64,000 bases of DNA from the NCBI GenBank assembly GCA_965277595.1, contig CBDIDH010000002.1:3534001-3598000 (forward strand), given 5' to 3'. A model generated the notes under the pieces. It saw nothing but the letters and a program-made list of their open reading frames with translations. It did no database searches and was not told the DNA's origin. This document shows, piece after piece, positions 43,418-52,128 of this stretch. Source of the DNA: CBDIDH01 sp965277595. Its GTDB lineage: Bacteria > Planctomycetota > Planctomycetia > Isosphaerales > Isosphaeraceae. The translations under genes and the position numbers were made by a program. Every line of letters starts with the position of its first letter. The stretch's first letter is position 1.

Positions 43418-45505
43418 TCAGCTCTTAGTGCCGGCCTTTTCAAGCTGGGCCTTCTTGACGACTTCTTCCTGGAGCCGCGAGGGGATCTTCTGGTACTTGA
43501 GGAACTCCATGCTGAAGGAGCCTTTGCCCTGCGTCATGCTCCGGAGGTCGTTCGAGTAGCCGAACATTTCCGAGAGCGGAACCTCAGCCTGAAGGATGGT
43601 GAACCCCGAGCGCGCTTCGCTACCAAGGATCACGCCGCGCTTCGAGGAGATCGTACCCGAGACAGGTCCCTGGAACTCGGTCGGCACCTCGACCTCGACC
43701 TTCATGATCGGTTCGAGCAGGACCGGATCGGCCTTGCGGAAGGTCTCGCGGAAGCAGTCTCTCGCGCAGATTTCGAAGGCCATCGTCGACGAGTCAACGT
43801 CGTGATAGGAGCCGTCGAGAAGGACCATCTTGACGCCTATCACCTCGTAGCCGGCGACCGGCCCCTTGGCGAGGGACATCCGGAACCCCTTCTCGACCGA
43901 CGGGATATATTCGGACGGAATCCGGCCGCCGGTCACCTCGTTGTCGAAGATGAACGGCTCGGGCGAATCTTCCGGGATCGGCTCCATCTGCCCCTTGATG
44001 TGGGCATACTGGCCCGAGCCACCGGTCTGCTTCTTGTGTTTGTAGTCAAAGGCGGTCACCCGGGTCGGGGCCTCGCGGTACGAGACCTTGGGCATACCGA
44101 CGGTGCAGTCCACCTTGTACTCGCGCTTGATCCGCTCGACGTAGATTTCCAGGTGAAGCTCACCCATGCCCGAGATGATTGTCTCGGCCGTTTCCTGGTC
44201 GACGTGGACCCGGAACGTCGGGTCTTCGCGCATGAACCGCTGAAGGGCCTTGGAAAGCTTGTCCTGGTCGGCCCGCTTGTTGGGCATGATCGCCAAGTCA
44301 ATCACCGGCTCGGCGGCGAAAATGCTTTCAAGAGAGACGTTTGTCTCTTCCTCGCAGTAGGTGTCGCCGGTCGCCGGCTCAATGCCCATGACGGCCACGA
44401 TATCGCCCGCGCCGGCAGAGTCGATATCTTCCTTCTCGTTGGCGTGAACGCGCAAGATCCGGCTGATCCGTCCGCGTTTCCGCTGACGGCTGTTGTAGTA
44501 GAATTTGCCCTTGTTGAGCGTTCCCTGGTAGATCCGCATGAACGTGAGCTGACCGTAAGGCTCTTCAACAAGCTTGAAGGCCATCGCCACGAGGGGGCCG
44601 TCGGGATCGGCGGCGAGGGGAACCTCGGCCATTCCGTTGTCATTGTCCTTGGCGAAGATCGCGCGATCGAGCGGGCTCGGCAAGTAGTTCGAGACGGCGT
44701 CGAGCAAGAGCTGCACGCCCTTGTTCTTGTAGGCGGAACCCATCAGGACCGGGCAAATCTGGTTGGCGATCACCCCATCGCGAAGGGTCCGATGAATGAG
44801 GTCGAGTGGGACCTCCTGCTCTTCGAGAAGCAGGGCCATAACCTCGTCGGAGACCATCGAGAGGGCTTCGAGCATTCCCTGGCGGGCACGCTCGGCGGCG
44901 TCTTTCAGGTCATCGGGAATCGGCTTGCGGACGACCGTGTCTCCCTTGTCGCCCTCGAAGTAGACGGCCTCGCGAGTGATGAGGTCGACAACACCCTCGA
45001 AATTGACCTCGGAACCGATCTGGATCTGAAGCGGAATGGTCGTCAGACCGAGCTTGTTGCCAAGCTGTTCGATGACGTTGTTCGGGTTCGCGCCGGTGCG
45101 GTCCATCTTGTTGATGAAGGCGAGCCGGGGAACGTTGTACCGCTTCATCTGGCGGTCAACGGTGATCGACTGCGACTGGACTCCGGCGACGGCGCAAAGA
45201 ACGAGGACGGCGCCATCGAGGACGCGGAGCGACCGTTCCACCTCGACAGTGAAGTCGACGTGGCCGGGGGTGTCAATGATGTTGACCTTCTTGTCGAGCC
45301 ACTGGACGGTCGTCGCGGCCGACGTGATCGTGATGCCGCGCTCCTTTTCCAGCTCCATGTGGTCCATGGTCGCGCCTTCGCCGCGGACTTCCTTGACCGA
45401 GTGGATCTTTCCGGCGTAGTAAAGGACACGTTCGGTGAGCGTGGTCTTGCCCGAGTCGATGTGGGCCGAGATCCCGATGTTGCGGACGTTACGAAGGTTT
45501 TCCAT
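43418..45505 (-). CDS. fusA: Elongation factor G (mitochondrial/spdEFG-like type)
   Basis: 695 residues, full length. EF-G moves the tRNA-mRNA complex on the ribosome with GTP. The G1 loop is AHIDSGKTTLTER, then GITITSAATTVQW (G2), DTPGHVDF (G3), NKMD (G4) and domains II-V, ending in the usual C-terminal helix. The P-loop AHIDSGKTTLTER, in place of the common AHIDAGKTTTTER, is the form of mitochondrial EF-G1 and of the spdEFG group of spirochaetes, planctomycetes and deltaproteobacteria. It stands alone rather than in the str operon (rpsL-rpsG-fusA-tuf), so a second EF-G in the genome is likely. The gene is preceded by a 487-bp divergent region. Confidence 0.94.
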   Translation of the reverse strand: MENLRNVRNIGISAHIDSGKTTLTERVLYYAGKIHSVKEVRGEGATMDHMELEKERGITITSAATTVQWLDKKVNIIDTPGHVDFTVEVERSLRVLDGAVLVLCAVAGVQSQSITVDRQMKRYNVPRLAFINKMDRTGANPNNVIEQLGNKLGLTTIPLQIQIGSEVNFEGVVDLITREAVYFEGDKGDTVVRKPIPDDLKDAAERARQGMLEALSMVSDEVMALLLEEQEVPLDLIHRTLRDGVIANQICPVLMGSAYKNKGVQLLLDAVSNYLPSPLDRAIFAKDNDNGMAEVPLAADPDGPLVAMAFKLVEEPYGQLTFMRIYQGTLNKGKFYYNSRQRKRGRISRILRVHANEKEDIDSAGAGDIVAVMGIEPATGDTYCEEETNVSLESIFAAEPVIDLAIMPNKRADQDKLSKALQRFMREDPTFRVHVDQETAETIISGMGELHLEIYVERIKREYKVDCTVGMPKVSYREAPTRVTAFDYKHKKQTGGSGQYAHIKGQMEPIPEDSPEPFIFDNEVTGGRIPSEYIPSVEKGFRMSLAKGPVAGYEVIGVKMVLLDGSYHDVDSSTMAFEICARDCFRETFRKADPVLLEPIMKVEVEVPTEFQGPVSGTISSKRGVILGSEARSGFTILQAEVPLSEMFGYSNDLRSMTQGKGSFSMEFLKYQKIPSRLQEEVVKKAQLEKAGTKS

Positions 45506-45992
45506 GTGTGCGGTCAGTCAAGCCTCAAAGGGTGGAACGCCCTCTAAGAAGGGTAAAGCTGGCGACCGTTCCCAAGGGGGGCGGGGCGGATCACCGTTCC
45601 AGTGGCGGTCCGCTTGCGGTCATCGAGATCTGGGCATCTCGGGGGCACACCAGGGGTCAAGGTTGGCCTTTGAGTCTAGCAACGTCTGGTGTGCGTCTTG
45701 TGTCGATTTTTGCGAGGGTCTCATGGCCAAAGGTACAATATCGTACCAAAATTTCAGGACCGGTCAAGAGCATCACCACCTTGACCTTCCCTTAAGTACG
45801 TAGAACGGACTTTCGGGGTTCGCAGCAGAATGCGTGGAGAATCTGGGGGGCGGGCGGAGACAAGCCTTTCCCAGCTTGCTATCATCAAGACTCAAGGCAT
45901 CCATGAACGGGGTGCGAGACAAGCATCGAACGCGGGTGAATACTCCCGCAATTCACTTTTTTTGAGAGAGTAGCGGAGCAGGCGCGATACTC
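45506..45992. other. Divergent intergenic region between fusA and the HIT gene
   Basis: About 490 bp containing no supportable gene. It should hold the fusA promoter on the minus strand and the HIT promoter on the plus strand. GGAGCAGG just before 45993 is the Shine-Dalgarno of the HIT gene. No clear riboswitch or repeat was seen. Confidence 0.45.
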
Positions 45993-46568
45993 ATGGACCG
46001 ACTCTGGGCGCCCTGGCGGGCGCAGTATATTCGGGAGTCGTCAGGTTCAAACCCGGCGACGGCCGACCCCGGCTGCTTTCTCTGCCGGGCCCTGGCGGAC
46101 TCACCCGAGAACGACCGGGAAAACCTGGTCGTCTGGCGAGGCGAGCATTCGGTCGTCATCTTGAACCGGTTTCCTTATAACAATGGTCACCTGCTGGTGG
46201 CGCCAAATATTCACAAGGGAACGCTCGGAGATCTTGCGGGAGCGGACCTGATCGAACCCCTGGAGACCGCGCGGGGGGCGATCGCGGTGCTTGACAGGAT
46301 GCTTCGACCGCAGGGTTATAATGTTGGGTTGAATCAGGGTAAGGCGGCGGGCGCGGGGCTTCCCGGGCATCTTCACTGGCATATTGTTCCGCGATGGGAA
46401 GGCGACACCAATTTCATGCCGATTCTGGGTGAGAGCAAGGTAATCGTCGAGAGCCTTCACGAGTTTCATGACCGATTCAAGGCGGAACTGGCAGGTGGCG
46501 GTCTCGGGTCGTCCTCGGCCTTGCAAGACGCGTTCAAGGCTGGTGATCGGCCGGAATCGAGCCGTTAA
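45993..46568 (+). CDS. HIT-family nucleotide hydrolase/transferase
   Basis: 191 residues from ATG 45993, with GGAGCAGG upstream. The N-terminus has a CFLC pair (GCFLCRALADSPENDREN), possibly binding zinc, then the HIT fold strand VVILNRFPYNNGHLLVAPNI. The histidine triad is GHLHWHIVPRW (HxHxHxx), whose central His attacks the nucleotide alpha-phosphate. Its size and FLC motif resemble AP4A phosphorylase-like or adenylyl-hydrolase HIT members. The actual substrate is not visible. The gene lies about 110 bp before the YacL-like gene on the same strand. Confidence 0.88.
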   Translation: MDRLWAPWRAQYIRESSGSNPATADPGCFLCRALADSPENDRENLVVWRGEHSVVILNRFPYNNGHLLVAPNIHKGTLGDLAGADLIEPLETARGAIAVLDRMLRPQGYNVGLNQGKAAGAGLPGHLHWHIVPRWEGDTNFMPILGESKVIVESLHEFHDRFKAELAGGGLGSSSALQDAFKAGDRPESSR

Positions 46569-46679
46569 CCCCTCCACGGATCTGGCTGCCTGAACCGCCA
46601 AGAATGCCTCGGCGGGGGCCTGGATTCGTATCAGTTTGCTCTGGCCGTGATGCCGGGGTTGTCGGAAAGGTTCTTGTCC

Positions 46680-47777
46680 ATGCTTTTAGTGATGATCCGG
46701 GCCTTATTTGTTCTGGTCGTGGCCGGCCTGGCGGCGAAATTTTCGGGAATTGTCAGTGGCGCGAATCTGGCGAACGGGTATGTCGTCTTCGTCGGCATCA
46801 TGGTGCTGACCCTGGCGGTCGTCGTCGGCGATTTGCTAACCCCTCGGAAGCGCATCCAGACGATCTCGGCGATTTTCATTGGCTTGATCGTTGGCGTGGT
46901 CCTGAGCGACCTGATCCGCAACGCCCTGGAACCGGCGATGAACCAGTTCGTCTACGAGCAAGCACGCCCCGGCATTTCTGGACTGCTCATGGTCTTCATC
47001 TGTTACGTCTGTATCAGCACTCTGTTACAGACAAAAGATGACTTCCGGTTCATCATCCCTTACATGGAGTTTTCCAAGGAGGTCAAGGGGGCCAAGCCGC
47101 TCGTTCTTGACACGTCGGTCGTGATCGATGGTCGCATCGCCGACGTCGCCGAGACGCACGTCATCGATCAACCGCTGGTCGTTCCCAGGTTCGTGCTTCA
47201 AGAGCTACAGGGGATCGCCGACAGTTCGGACAAGCTCCGCCGCAACCGCGGCCGGCGCGGCCTGGATATCTTGAACAGGCTTCAGAAATCGGCCGGAATC
47301 GAGGTCAAGATCCACGACGCCGAGATTCCCGAACTGGCCGGGATTCGCGAGGTCGACCAGAAACTTGTCGTCCTGGCCAAGCATCTGGGCGGAAAGGTCG
47401 TGACGAATGACTACAACCTGAACAAGATCGCCAAGCTTCAAGGGGTTGACGTCATCAACCTGAACGACCTGGCGAACGCGCTCAAGCCGATCGTCTTGCC
47501 CGGGGAAAACCTGACGGTCAAGCTCATCAAGCGGGGTGAGGAGCCGGGTCAGGGGATCGGCTACCTCGACGATGGCACGATGGTCGTGACCGAGCAGGGG
47601 GCGTATCACCTGGGCGAGTCGGTGAGGCTGACCGTGACCAGCGTCTTGCAAACCAGCGCGGGTCGAATGATCTTCGGTCGGATGGAAGCCGGTCCGCCTC
47701 CTCCTCGCACTGGCTCAGCCCCGAACTCCGCGCCGACTCATCCCGAGCGCGAAAGCCAGGGGCGACAAAACGCCTGA
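46680..47777 (+). CDS. YacL-like PIN-TRAM integral membrane nuclease
   Basis: 365 residues from ATG 46680, chosen because GGAAAGG lies about 10 bases upstream and the earlier ATG at 46650 has none. Residues 1-120 form about four membrane helices (LLVMIRALFVLVVAGLAA, GYVVFVGIMVLTLAVVVGDL, TISAIFIGLIVGVVLSDLI and GLLMVFICYVCISTLL). A PIN domain follows with metal-binding acids in LVLDTSVVIDGRI, VLQELQG, EVDQKLVVLAKHL and TNDYNLNK. The C-terminal TRAM domain holds GQGIGYLDDGTMVVTEQGAY. The order matches B. subtilis YacL, a membrane-anchored PIN-TRAM protein of uncertain role, probably an RNase. Confidence 0.88.
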   Translation: MLLVMIRALFVLVVAGLAAKFSGIVSGANLANGYVVFVGIMVLTLAVVVGDLLTPRKRIQTISAIFIGLIVGVVLSDLIRNALEPAMNQFVYEQARPGISGLLMVFICYVCISTLLQTKDDFRFIIPYMEFSKEVKGAKPLVLDTSVVIDGRIADVAETHVIDQPLVVPRFVLQELQGIADSSDKLRRNRGRRGLDILNRLQKSAGIEVKIHDAEIPELAGIREVDQKLVVLAKHLGGKVVTNDYNLNKIAKLQGVDVINLNDLANALKPIVLPGENLTVKLIKRGEEPGQGIGYLDDGTMVVTEQGAYHLGESVRLTVTSVLQTSAGRMIFGRMEAGPPPPRTGSAPNSAPTHPERESQGRQNA

Positions 47778-47795
47778 GTCGACAATGGGTTCCCG

Positions 47796-47975
47796 TCAAA
47801 TCAGGCCAAGGTATTCGCGCAAGGCCCAGGCCGCGCCGATGAGAATCCAGGCGAGACCGACGACCCGGCCGAGTCGGTCGAAGAGATCCACGGGACGTCG
47901 CCATTGCCCGGTCATGACCTGAAAGATCCAGGTCACGGCCACGGCGAGACCGACGTACATGAAAAGTTCATCCAC
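47796..47975 (-). CDS. Small membrane protein (about 59 aa)
   Basis: The frame runs from GTG 47975 to a TGA at 47796-47798 and reads DELFMYVGLAVAVTWIFQVM, then TGQWRRPVDLFDRLGRVV and GLAWILIGAAWALREYLGLI. Two hydrophobic segments flank a basic loop. It is convergent with the YacL-like gene, 18 bp from its stop. No Shine-Dalgarno is obvious and MYVGLA at 47960 is another start. It is not recognised, and may be part of the small-gene group with 48080-48464. Confidence 0.4.
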   Translation of the reverse strand: MDELFMYVGLAVAVTWIFQVMTGQWRRPVDLFDRLGRVVGLAWILIGAAWALREYLGLI

Positions 47976-48079
47976 GAGGATTTTCTGAGCCCAGGTCTCC
48001 CGGCCGACCGGCGCCCGCGAGGGTCAGGCCGCGGCCAGTGCCGACCCCCTTCAAGTCCATCTTGAAGGATGAAGTGATA

Positions 48080-48235
48080 TCAGTTCTTGAAGAAGCCCCG
48101 CCAGATCGCCTGCCGGACGCCCAGACCGAGCGCCGCCGACCCGATGAGAAGCATGGCGTCCAGCGTTGAGAGGCTCTGACGCACTCGCCCTGAAGGCTGG
48201 ATTCGCGGCCGATCGGGATCGCCGGTGATCGCCAT
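48080..48235 (-). CDS. Small membrane protein (51 aa)
   Basis: Starting at ATG 48235 with GAAGG about 9 bases upstream, it reads MAITGDPDRPRIQPSGRVRQ, then a hydrophobic segment DAMLLIGSAALGLGVRQAIW with a short tail RGFFKN. A longer reading from 48298 lacks a ribosome site. It follows the zinc-ribbon gene by 22 bp on the same strand. The family is unknown. Confidence 0.55.
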   Translation of the reverse strand: MAITGDPDRPRIQPSGRVRQSLSTLDAMLLIGSAALGLGVRQAIWRGFFKN

Positions 48236-48257
48236 GTTTCCAGCCTTCTTCGCGGAC

Positions 48258-48464
48258 TCAATCCGCCAGGGAATCCTCGTCCTCGCCGCCGCCGTCATAC
48301 GGCGTCTTGCACCAGTGGCAGACGAGGATGGACTCGCATTCGGGACAGGCGAGGGGAACCTCGGGGCGTGAGAGCGCCTCGTACTCAGCTTGCGAGCGAG
48401 GACTGTAAGGAGCCCGACACGAGGCGCAGGTCAGCGGGCGATCACAGTAGGCGCAGGAGACCAT
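48258..48464 (-). CDS. Small four-CxxC zinc-ribbon-like protein (68 aa)
   Basis: From ATG 48464. Four CxxC pairs are visible: CAYC and CASC near the N-terminus, CPEC and CHWC near the C-terminus, so two zinc sites are likely. An acidic tail GGGEDEDSLAD follows. It lies 28 bp after the aminotransferase stop and 22 bp before the 51-residue membrane protein, so the three look like one transcript. The role is unknown; a nucleic-acid or protein-binding adaptor is possible. Confidence 0.65.
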   Translation of the reverse strand: MVSCAYCDRPLTCASCRAPYSPRSQAEYEALSRPEVPLACPECESILVCHWCKTPYDGGGEDEDSLAD

Positions 48465-48492
48465 GAAGCAGCCTTTCCCAAACGGTGCGGGT

Positions 48493-49728
48493 TCACGTCA
48501 CCGCTTTTTCAGGCTTGAGGCAACGGCCGATCTGGCGGACCGCCTGGCGAAGGCGTTGTTCGTTCTCGATGAGGGCAAGACGGAGGAAGCCTTCGCCGGT
48601 CTCGCCGAAGCCGCGGCCAGGGCTGACGGCGACCTCGGCTTCTTCGAGAAGCTTCATGGCGAAGTCGATCGAGCCGAGTTTGGACCGCCAGGGCTCGGGG
48701 ATCGGCGCCCAGACGAACATCCCCCCCTTGGGAGACTGGACGTCCCAGCCGAGCCGGTTCAGGGAATCGACGAGGACGTCGCGGCGGTTTTGATACTCGG
48801 CGACCTGAGCCAAGCGGCCCGCTTCGCCGTGGCGGAGCGCAACGATCGCGGCAATCTGGACCGCCTGGAAGAGGCCGTAATCGTAATAGCCCTTGATCGC
48901 CTTGAGGGCATTGAGCATCTGGCGGTTGCCGCAGGCAAAGCCGACCCGCCAGCCGGCCATGTTGTACCCCTTCGACATCGTCGTGAACTCGCAGCCGACG
49001 TCGATGGCTCCCGGGACCGAGAGAAAGCTGGGCTGTTGCCAGCCTTCGTAACAGACGTCGCCATAAGCAAAATCGTGCATCACGAAGAAACGAAACTTCT
49101 TGGCGAGTCGAACGATCTCTTCAAAAAAAGGCTTTTCCACCACGGCGCCCGAGGGATTGTGCGGGTAGTTGAGAATGAGGATCTTGGGGCGTGGGCTGAG
49201 GCTCTCGCAAACCCGCTTCACGTTCGAGAGGAAGGTCTCGGGCTCGCGGACGTCGAGCGCGATGACGTTGGCCGAGGCGAGCGCGACGGCGTGAACGTGG
49301 ATCGGAAAGCTGGGCGCGGGAACGAGCGCGGTATCGCCGGGTCCGAGGAGGGCCAGGCACATATGACTGAAGCCTTCCTTCGAGCCGATCGTGGCGACAA
49401 CCTCGTGGTCGGGGTCAAGTGTGACGCCGAATCGAGATTCATAACGGGTGGCGACCTCGCGCCGAAGGTTATACACACCGGCCGAGGCACTGTAGCGGTG
49501 GTTCTTGGTGTCCTGCGCGGCCTCGCAGAGCTTGTCGATGACCCATTGTTCGGGCGGATCGGTCGGGTTGCCCATGCCGAGGTCGATCACGTCGATCCCG
49601 TCGCGGCGCTTCCGGTACTTGAGTTCGTTGATCTTGCCGAAGAGATACGGTGGCAAGCCCCGGACTCGGCTGGCGACGTCCAGGTCAAAGGGGGGAGCCG
49701 TCACGGGTTCGTTCGTGTGATCGATCAT
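48493..49728 (-). CDS. alaC: AlaC-like aminotransferase (class I/II, PLP)
   Basis: 411 residues from ATG 49728 (MIDHTNEPV). The N-terminal frame is open to 49944, but the extension is Arg-rich and has no family likeness. It closely follows E. coli AlaC by recall: PPYLFGKINELKYRKRRDGI, DLGMGNPTDPPEQWV, IGSKEGFSHMCLALLGPGDT, ILNYPHNPSGAVVEKPFFEE, HDFAYGDVCYEGWQ and SKGYNMAGWRVGF with the PLP-binding Lys. AlaC is a glutamate-pyruvate aminotransferase. Some related genes make LL-diaminopimelate (DapL), which cannot be excluded. The gene heads a small operon with the zinc-ribbon gene. Confidence 0.88.
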   Translation of the reverse strand: MIDHTNEPVTAPPFDLDVASRVRGLPPYLFGKINELKYRKRRDGIDVIDLGMGNPTDPPEQWVIDKLCEAAQDTKNHRYSASAGVYNLRREVATRYESRFGVTLDPDHEVVATIGSKEGFSHMCLALLGPGDTALVPAPSFPIHVHAVALASANVIALDVREPETFLSNVKRVCESLSPRPKILILNYPHNPSGAVVEKPFFEEIVRLAKKFRFFVMHDFAYGDVCYEGWQQPSFLSVPGAIDVGCEFTTMSKGYNMAGWRVGFACGNRQMLNALKAIKGYYDYGLFQAVQIAAIVALRHGEAGRLAQVAEYQNRRDVLVDSLNRLGWDVQSPKGGMFVWAPIPEPWRSKLGSIDFAMKLLEEAEVAVSPGRGFGETGEGFLRLALIENEQRLRQAVRQIGRCLKPEKAVT

Positions 49729-50165
49729 CGCTGCGGAAATCCCAGGTCGTGGCCCAAAGTCGAGGCGACCGCGAGGACGGATCGTACCGTCCGGCGGCCT
49801 CTTGGCCTCCCGAGGTTGACGGAAGGTGACTGCCGCCCGTCTCTCTCTGCTTCTACTATAACGTGTCGACGCCCCCGAGACATCCGAAGATCGCCGCCAA
49901 TTTCCTCGCGGACGATCGTTTAAGGAAGACAGAAGGCGAGTCATCCAGGTTCACGAGAAGGGTTTGCTAGGCGTGGAATACGGCTCGAAGCGGTCGGATT
50001 TCCTTCAAGTCGCGCCAGGTCGATCGTTGTCGGATTTTTAGCGAATTCCGCGGCCCTCGCGGGTCGATACCAACAGCGGCCACCAGAACGACCCGACGCA
50101 AGTGAAACCCGCAACGAGAGTGATACGACCGGACATCGGGTCGGTCCGGATGTTTGATAAAGGAA
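49729..50165. other. Intergenic region between alaC and the HtrA gene
   Basis: About 435 bp without a supportable gene. It carries the alaC upstream region (minus) and the downstream end of htrA (minus). Nothing else was seen before the strong hairpin at 50166. Confidence 0.45.
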
Positions 50166-50204
50166 AAAAGGGCCGGCCCTGGACATGATCCAGGGCCGGC
50201 CCTT
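50166..50204 (-). terminator. htrA intrinsic terminator
   Basis: AAAGGGCCGGCCCTGGA (50166-50182) and TCCAGGGCCGGCCCTTT (50188-50204) form a perfect 17-bp stem with a 5-nt loop (CATGA). On the minus strand it is followed by TTTTTTCC, and it lies 33 bp after the htrA stop. This is the clearest intrinsic terminator in the window. Confidence 0.9.
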
Positions 50205-50237
50205 TCGGTTTTGACGGTTGGAGACCAGCGGACCTGG

Positions 50238-51821
50238 TCAATCCTTGTCCTTCGTTTCCTTCGTGAGGGTCACGAACCGACCAGGACGGCCAGCCGCCTC
50301 GACCTTGAGGGCCAGTTCGTCCGATTTGTCGGCCAATGCCTCGAACTCCTTGACGGAGGCGACGGCCTGGACCTTGCGATCCTTGACGACCTGGGTGATG
50401 AGCTGACCCGCCTCGATCTGAGCGGCCTCGGCGGGGCTGCCGTCCTTGACGTTGCTGACGAGCAGCCCTTTCGCGTCCTTGGGATAACCAAACTGCGCGG
50501 CGAGCTCGGGCGAGAGGGCCTGGACTTCCAGACCGAAGCCGCCAAGCTCGGCCTTCGGCGATTCGGCCTTTGCCGGCTTCTCGACGTCCTTCTCGTCTTG
50601 CTGGCCACGCTCGACGGAGAAGACGACCTGCTCGGACGGCGCGGGGATGATCGTCGTCGTCGTTTCCTTGCCGTCTCGCCAGTAAGAGATGTTAAACTTG
50701 TGGCCCGCCTCGCTGGAGGCAACCGTCAATCGGAAGGTCGGCAGGCTCTGGATCGGGTTGTCGTTGAACTTCGTGATCACGTCGCCCGGCTTCAGTCCCG
50801 CTTTTTCGGCGGGGCTTCCCGAGAGAACATCGGCGACCAGAACGCCCCTGGCCTTGGGGTCGAGACCAAGTTGCTTGGCCATTGTCGGCGTCAGGGGTTC
50901 GAGGGCGATACCGACCCGAGCCCGGCTCATCTTGCCGTTCTTGATCAGGTTATCGGCCACGGTGCTGGCCATGTCGATCGGAATGGCGAAGCCGATGCCG
51001 TCATTGCCTCCCGACCCGCCGACACTCCGGCCGCCAGTGACAATCGCCGAGTTCACGCCGATGACCTGACCATCCATGTTCACGAGCGGACCCCCCGAGT
51101 TCCCCGGGTTGATCGCCGCGTCGGTTTGAAGGAACGATTCATACTCGTTGATATGGACGTCGTTCCGATCGGTCGCCGAGATGATCCCGGTCGTGACCGA
51201 CTGGCTCAGATTGTAAGGCGATCCGACGGCCATCACCAGTTCGCCGACCTTGAGCTTGCTGCTGACCCCCTTGGGCAAGGGACGATAGTCGAGATTTTCC
51301 ACCTTGATGATGGCGACGTCCGAGGCGCGATCGCTGCCGACGACCTTGGCGGCCATCTCGACGCCGTCGTAAAAGGTCACGTTGATCTTCGTCGCGTTGT
51401 CAACGACGTGGAAGTTGGTCAGGATGTGGCCGTGGTCGTCGTAAACGAAGCCCGACCCAATTCCTTCGGAACCTCGGGGAAGCTGTTCCCGCTCGGGGCG
51501 AGCATCCGGGCCGAAGAATCTTCGAAGCATCTCCTCGAAGTCCTTGGCGTCGGGAGCGTTCGGACCATTGGGCATCGGCATCCGACGTGGACTTCTCAAC
51601 GCCCCCGCGGCGCTCGCTCGCTTCTCAACGCTGATCTGAACGACGGAAGGTTTGACAAAGTCGGCGACCGCCTCATACGCCTCGGAAAGGGCGCGGGCCG
51701 CTTTCTGTCCCTCGGCGGGAACCTGAGGCGCGGCGGGAAGAGGACGCGTGATGCCTCGCGAACTGATGAGGGCAAGGGACGAAACAATCAGGGCCGCCCA
51801 GGCCACAGCATTGCGTTTCAT
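50238..51821 (-). CDS. htrA: HtrA/Do-type periplasmic serine protease with two PDZ domains
   Basis: 527 residues from ATG 51821, with AGGAGAG about 7 bases upstream. The N-terminus MKRNAVAWAALIVSSLALIS is a signal peptide or membrane anchor, so it acts in the envelope. The protease domain holds His in ILTNFHVVDNA, Asp in SDRASDVAIIKV and Ser in TDAAINPGNSGGPLVN. PDZ1 is around ARVGIALEPLTPTMAKQLGL and PGDVITKFND; the second, shorter PDZ is GFGLEVQALSPELAAQFGYP with a KGLLVSNVKDGSPAE stretch. It degrades or refolds misfolded exported proteins, perhaps including products of the pseudopilin cluster. Confidence 0.93.
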   Translation of the reverse strand: MKRNAVAWAALIVSSLALISSRGITRPLPAAPQVPAEGQKAARALSEAYEAVADFVKPSVVQISVEKRASAAGALRSPRRMPMPNGPNAPDAKDFEEMLRRFFGPDARPEREQLPRGSEGIGSGFVYDDHGHILTNFHVVDNATKINVTFYDGVEMAAKVVGSDRASDVAIIKVENLDYRPLPKGVSSKLKVGELVMAVGSPYNLSQSVTTGIISATDRNDVHINEYESFLQTDAAINPGNSGGPLVNMDGQVIGVNSAIVTGGRSVGGSGGNDGIGFAIPIDMASTVADNLIKNGKMSRARVGIALEPLTPTMAKQLGLDPKARGVLVADVLSGSPAEKAGLKPGDVITKFNDNPIQSLPTFRLTVASSEAGHKFNISYWRDGKETTTTIIPAPSEQVVFSVERGQQDEKDVEKPAKAESPKAELGGFGLEVQALSPELAAQFGYPKDAKGLLVSNVKDGSPAEAAQIEAGQLITQVVKDRKVQAVASVKEFEALADKSDELALKVEAAGRPGRFVTLTKETKDKD

Positions 51822-52128
51822 TTCGTGGTTCTCTCCTGGTTTGATGACGTCAGTCACTCGCGAATCAATCCTCAAGACCTAGCAAATCGAGTGACTTTGG
51901 GATCGTCGGGGCTCGCGAAAGGTCCGTCGACCGGCCTTGAGGACCTTTCTTGACTACGAACCGACTCCGGAAAAGGTTGTCTGACGGTTCACTCGCTTTT
52001 CGATTCGGACATTTCCGGGTGGTCAGGTCGTGTGATCCGAAGCCTGGCTGACTCGGGTCGGGAGTTCCGTTACTATAGGGTAATTCGTCCGGTCGTCGAC
52101 AAAATTATCGAGAGCGCCACGAATCCCC
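51822..52128. other. Divergent intergenic region between htrA and rlmN
   Basis: About 305 bp with no gene; the promoters of htrA (minus) and rlmN (plus) should lie here. No strong hairpin or repeat was noticed. Confidence 0.4.

Noticed and set aside
43337..45547. 736-residue plus-strand frame opposite fusA
   Set aside because: Antisense to EF-G, which has every GTPase motif; Asp/Val-rich shadow.
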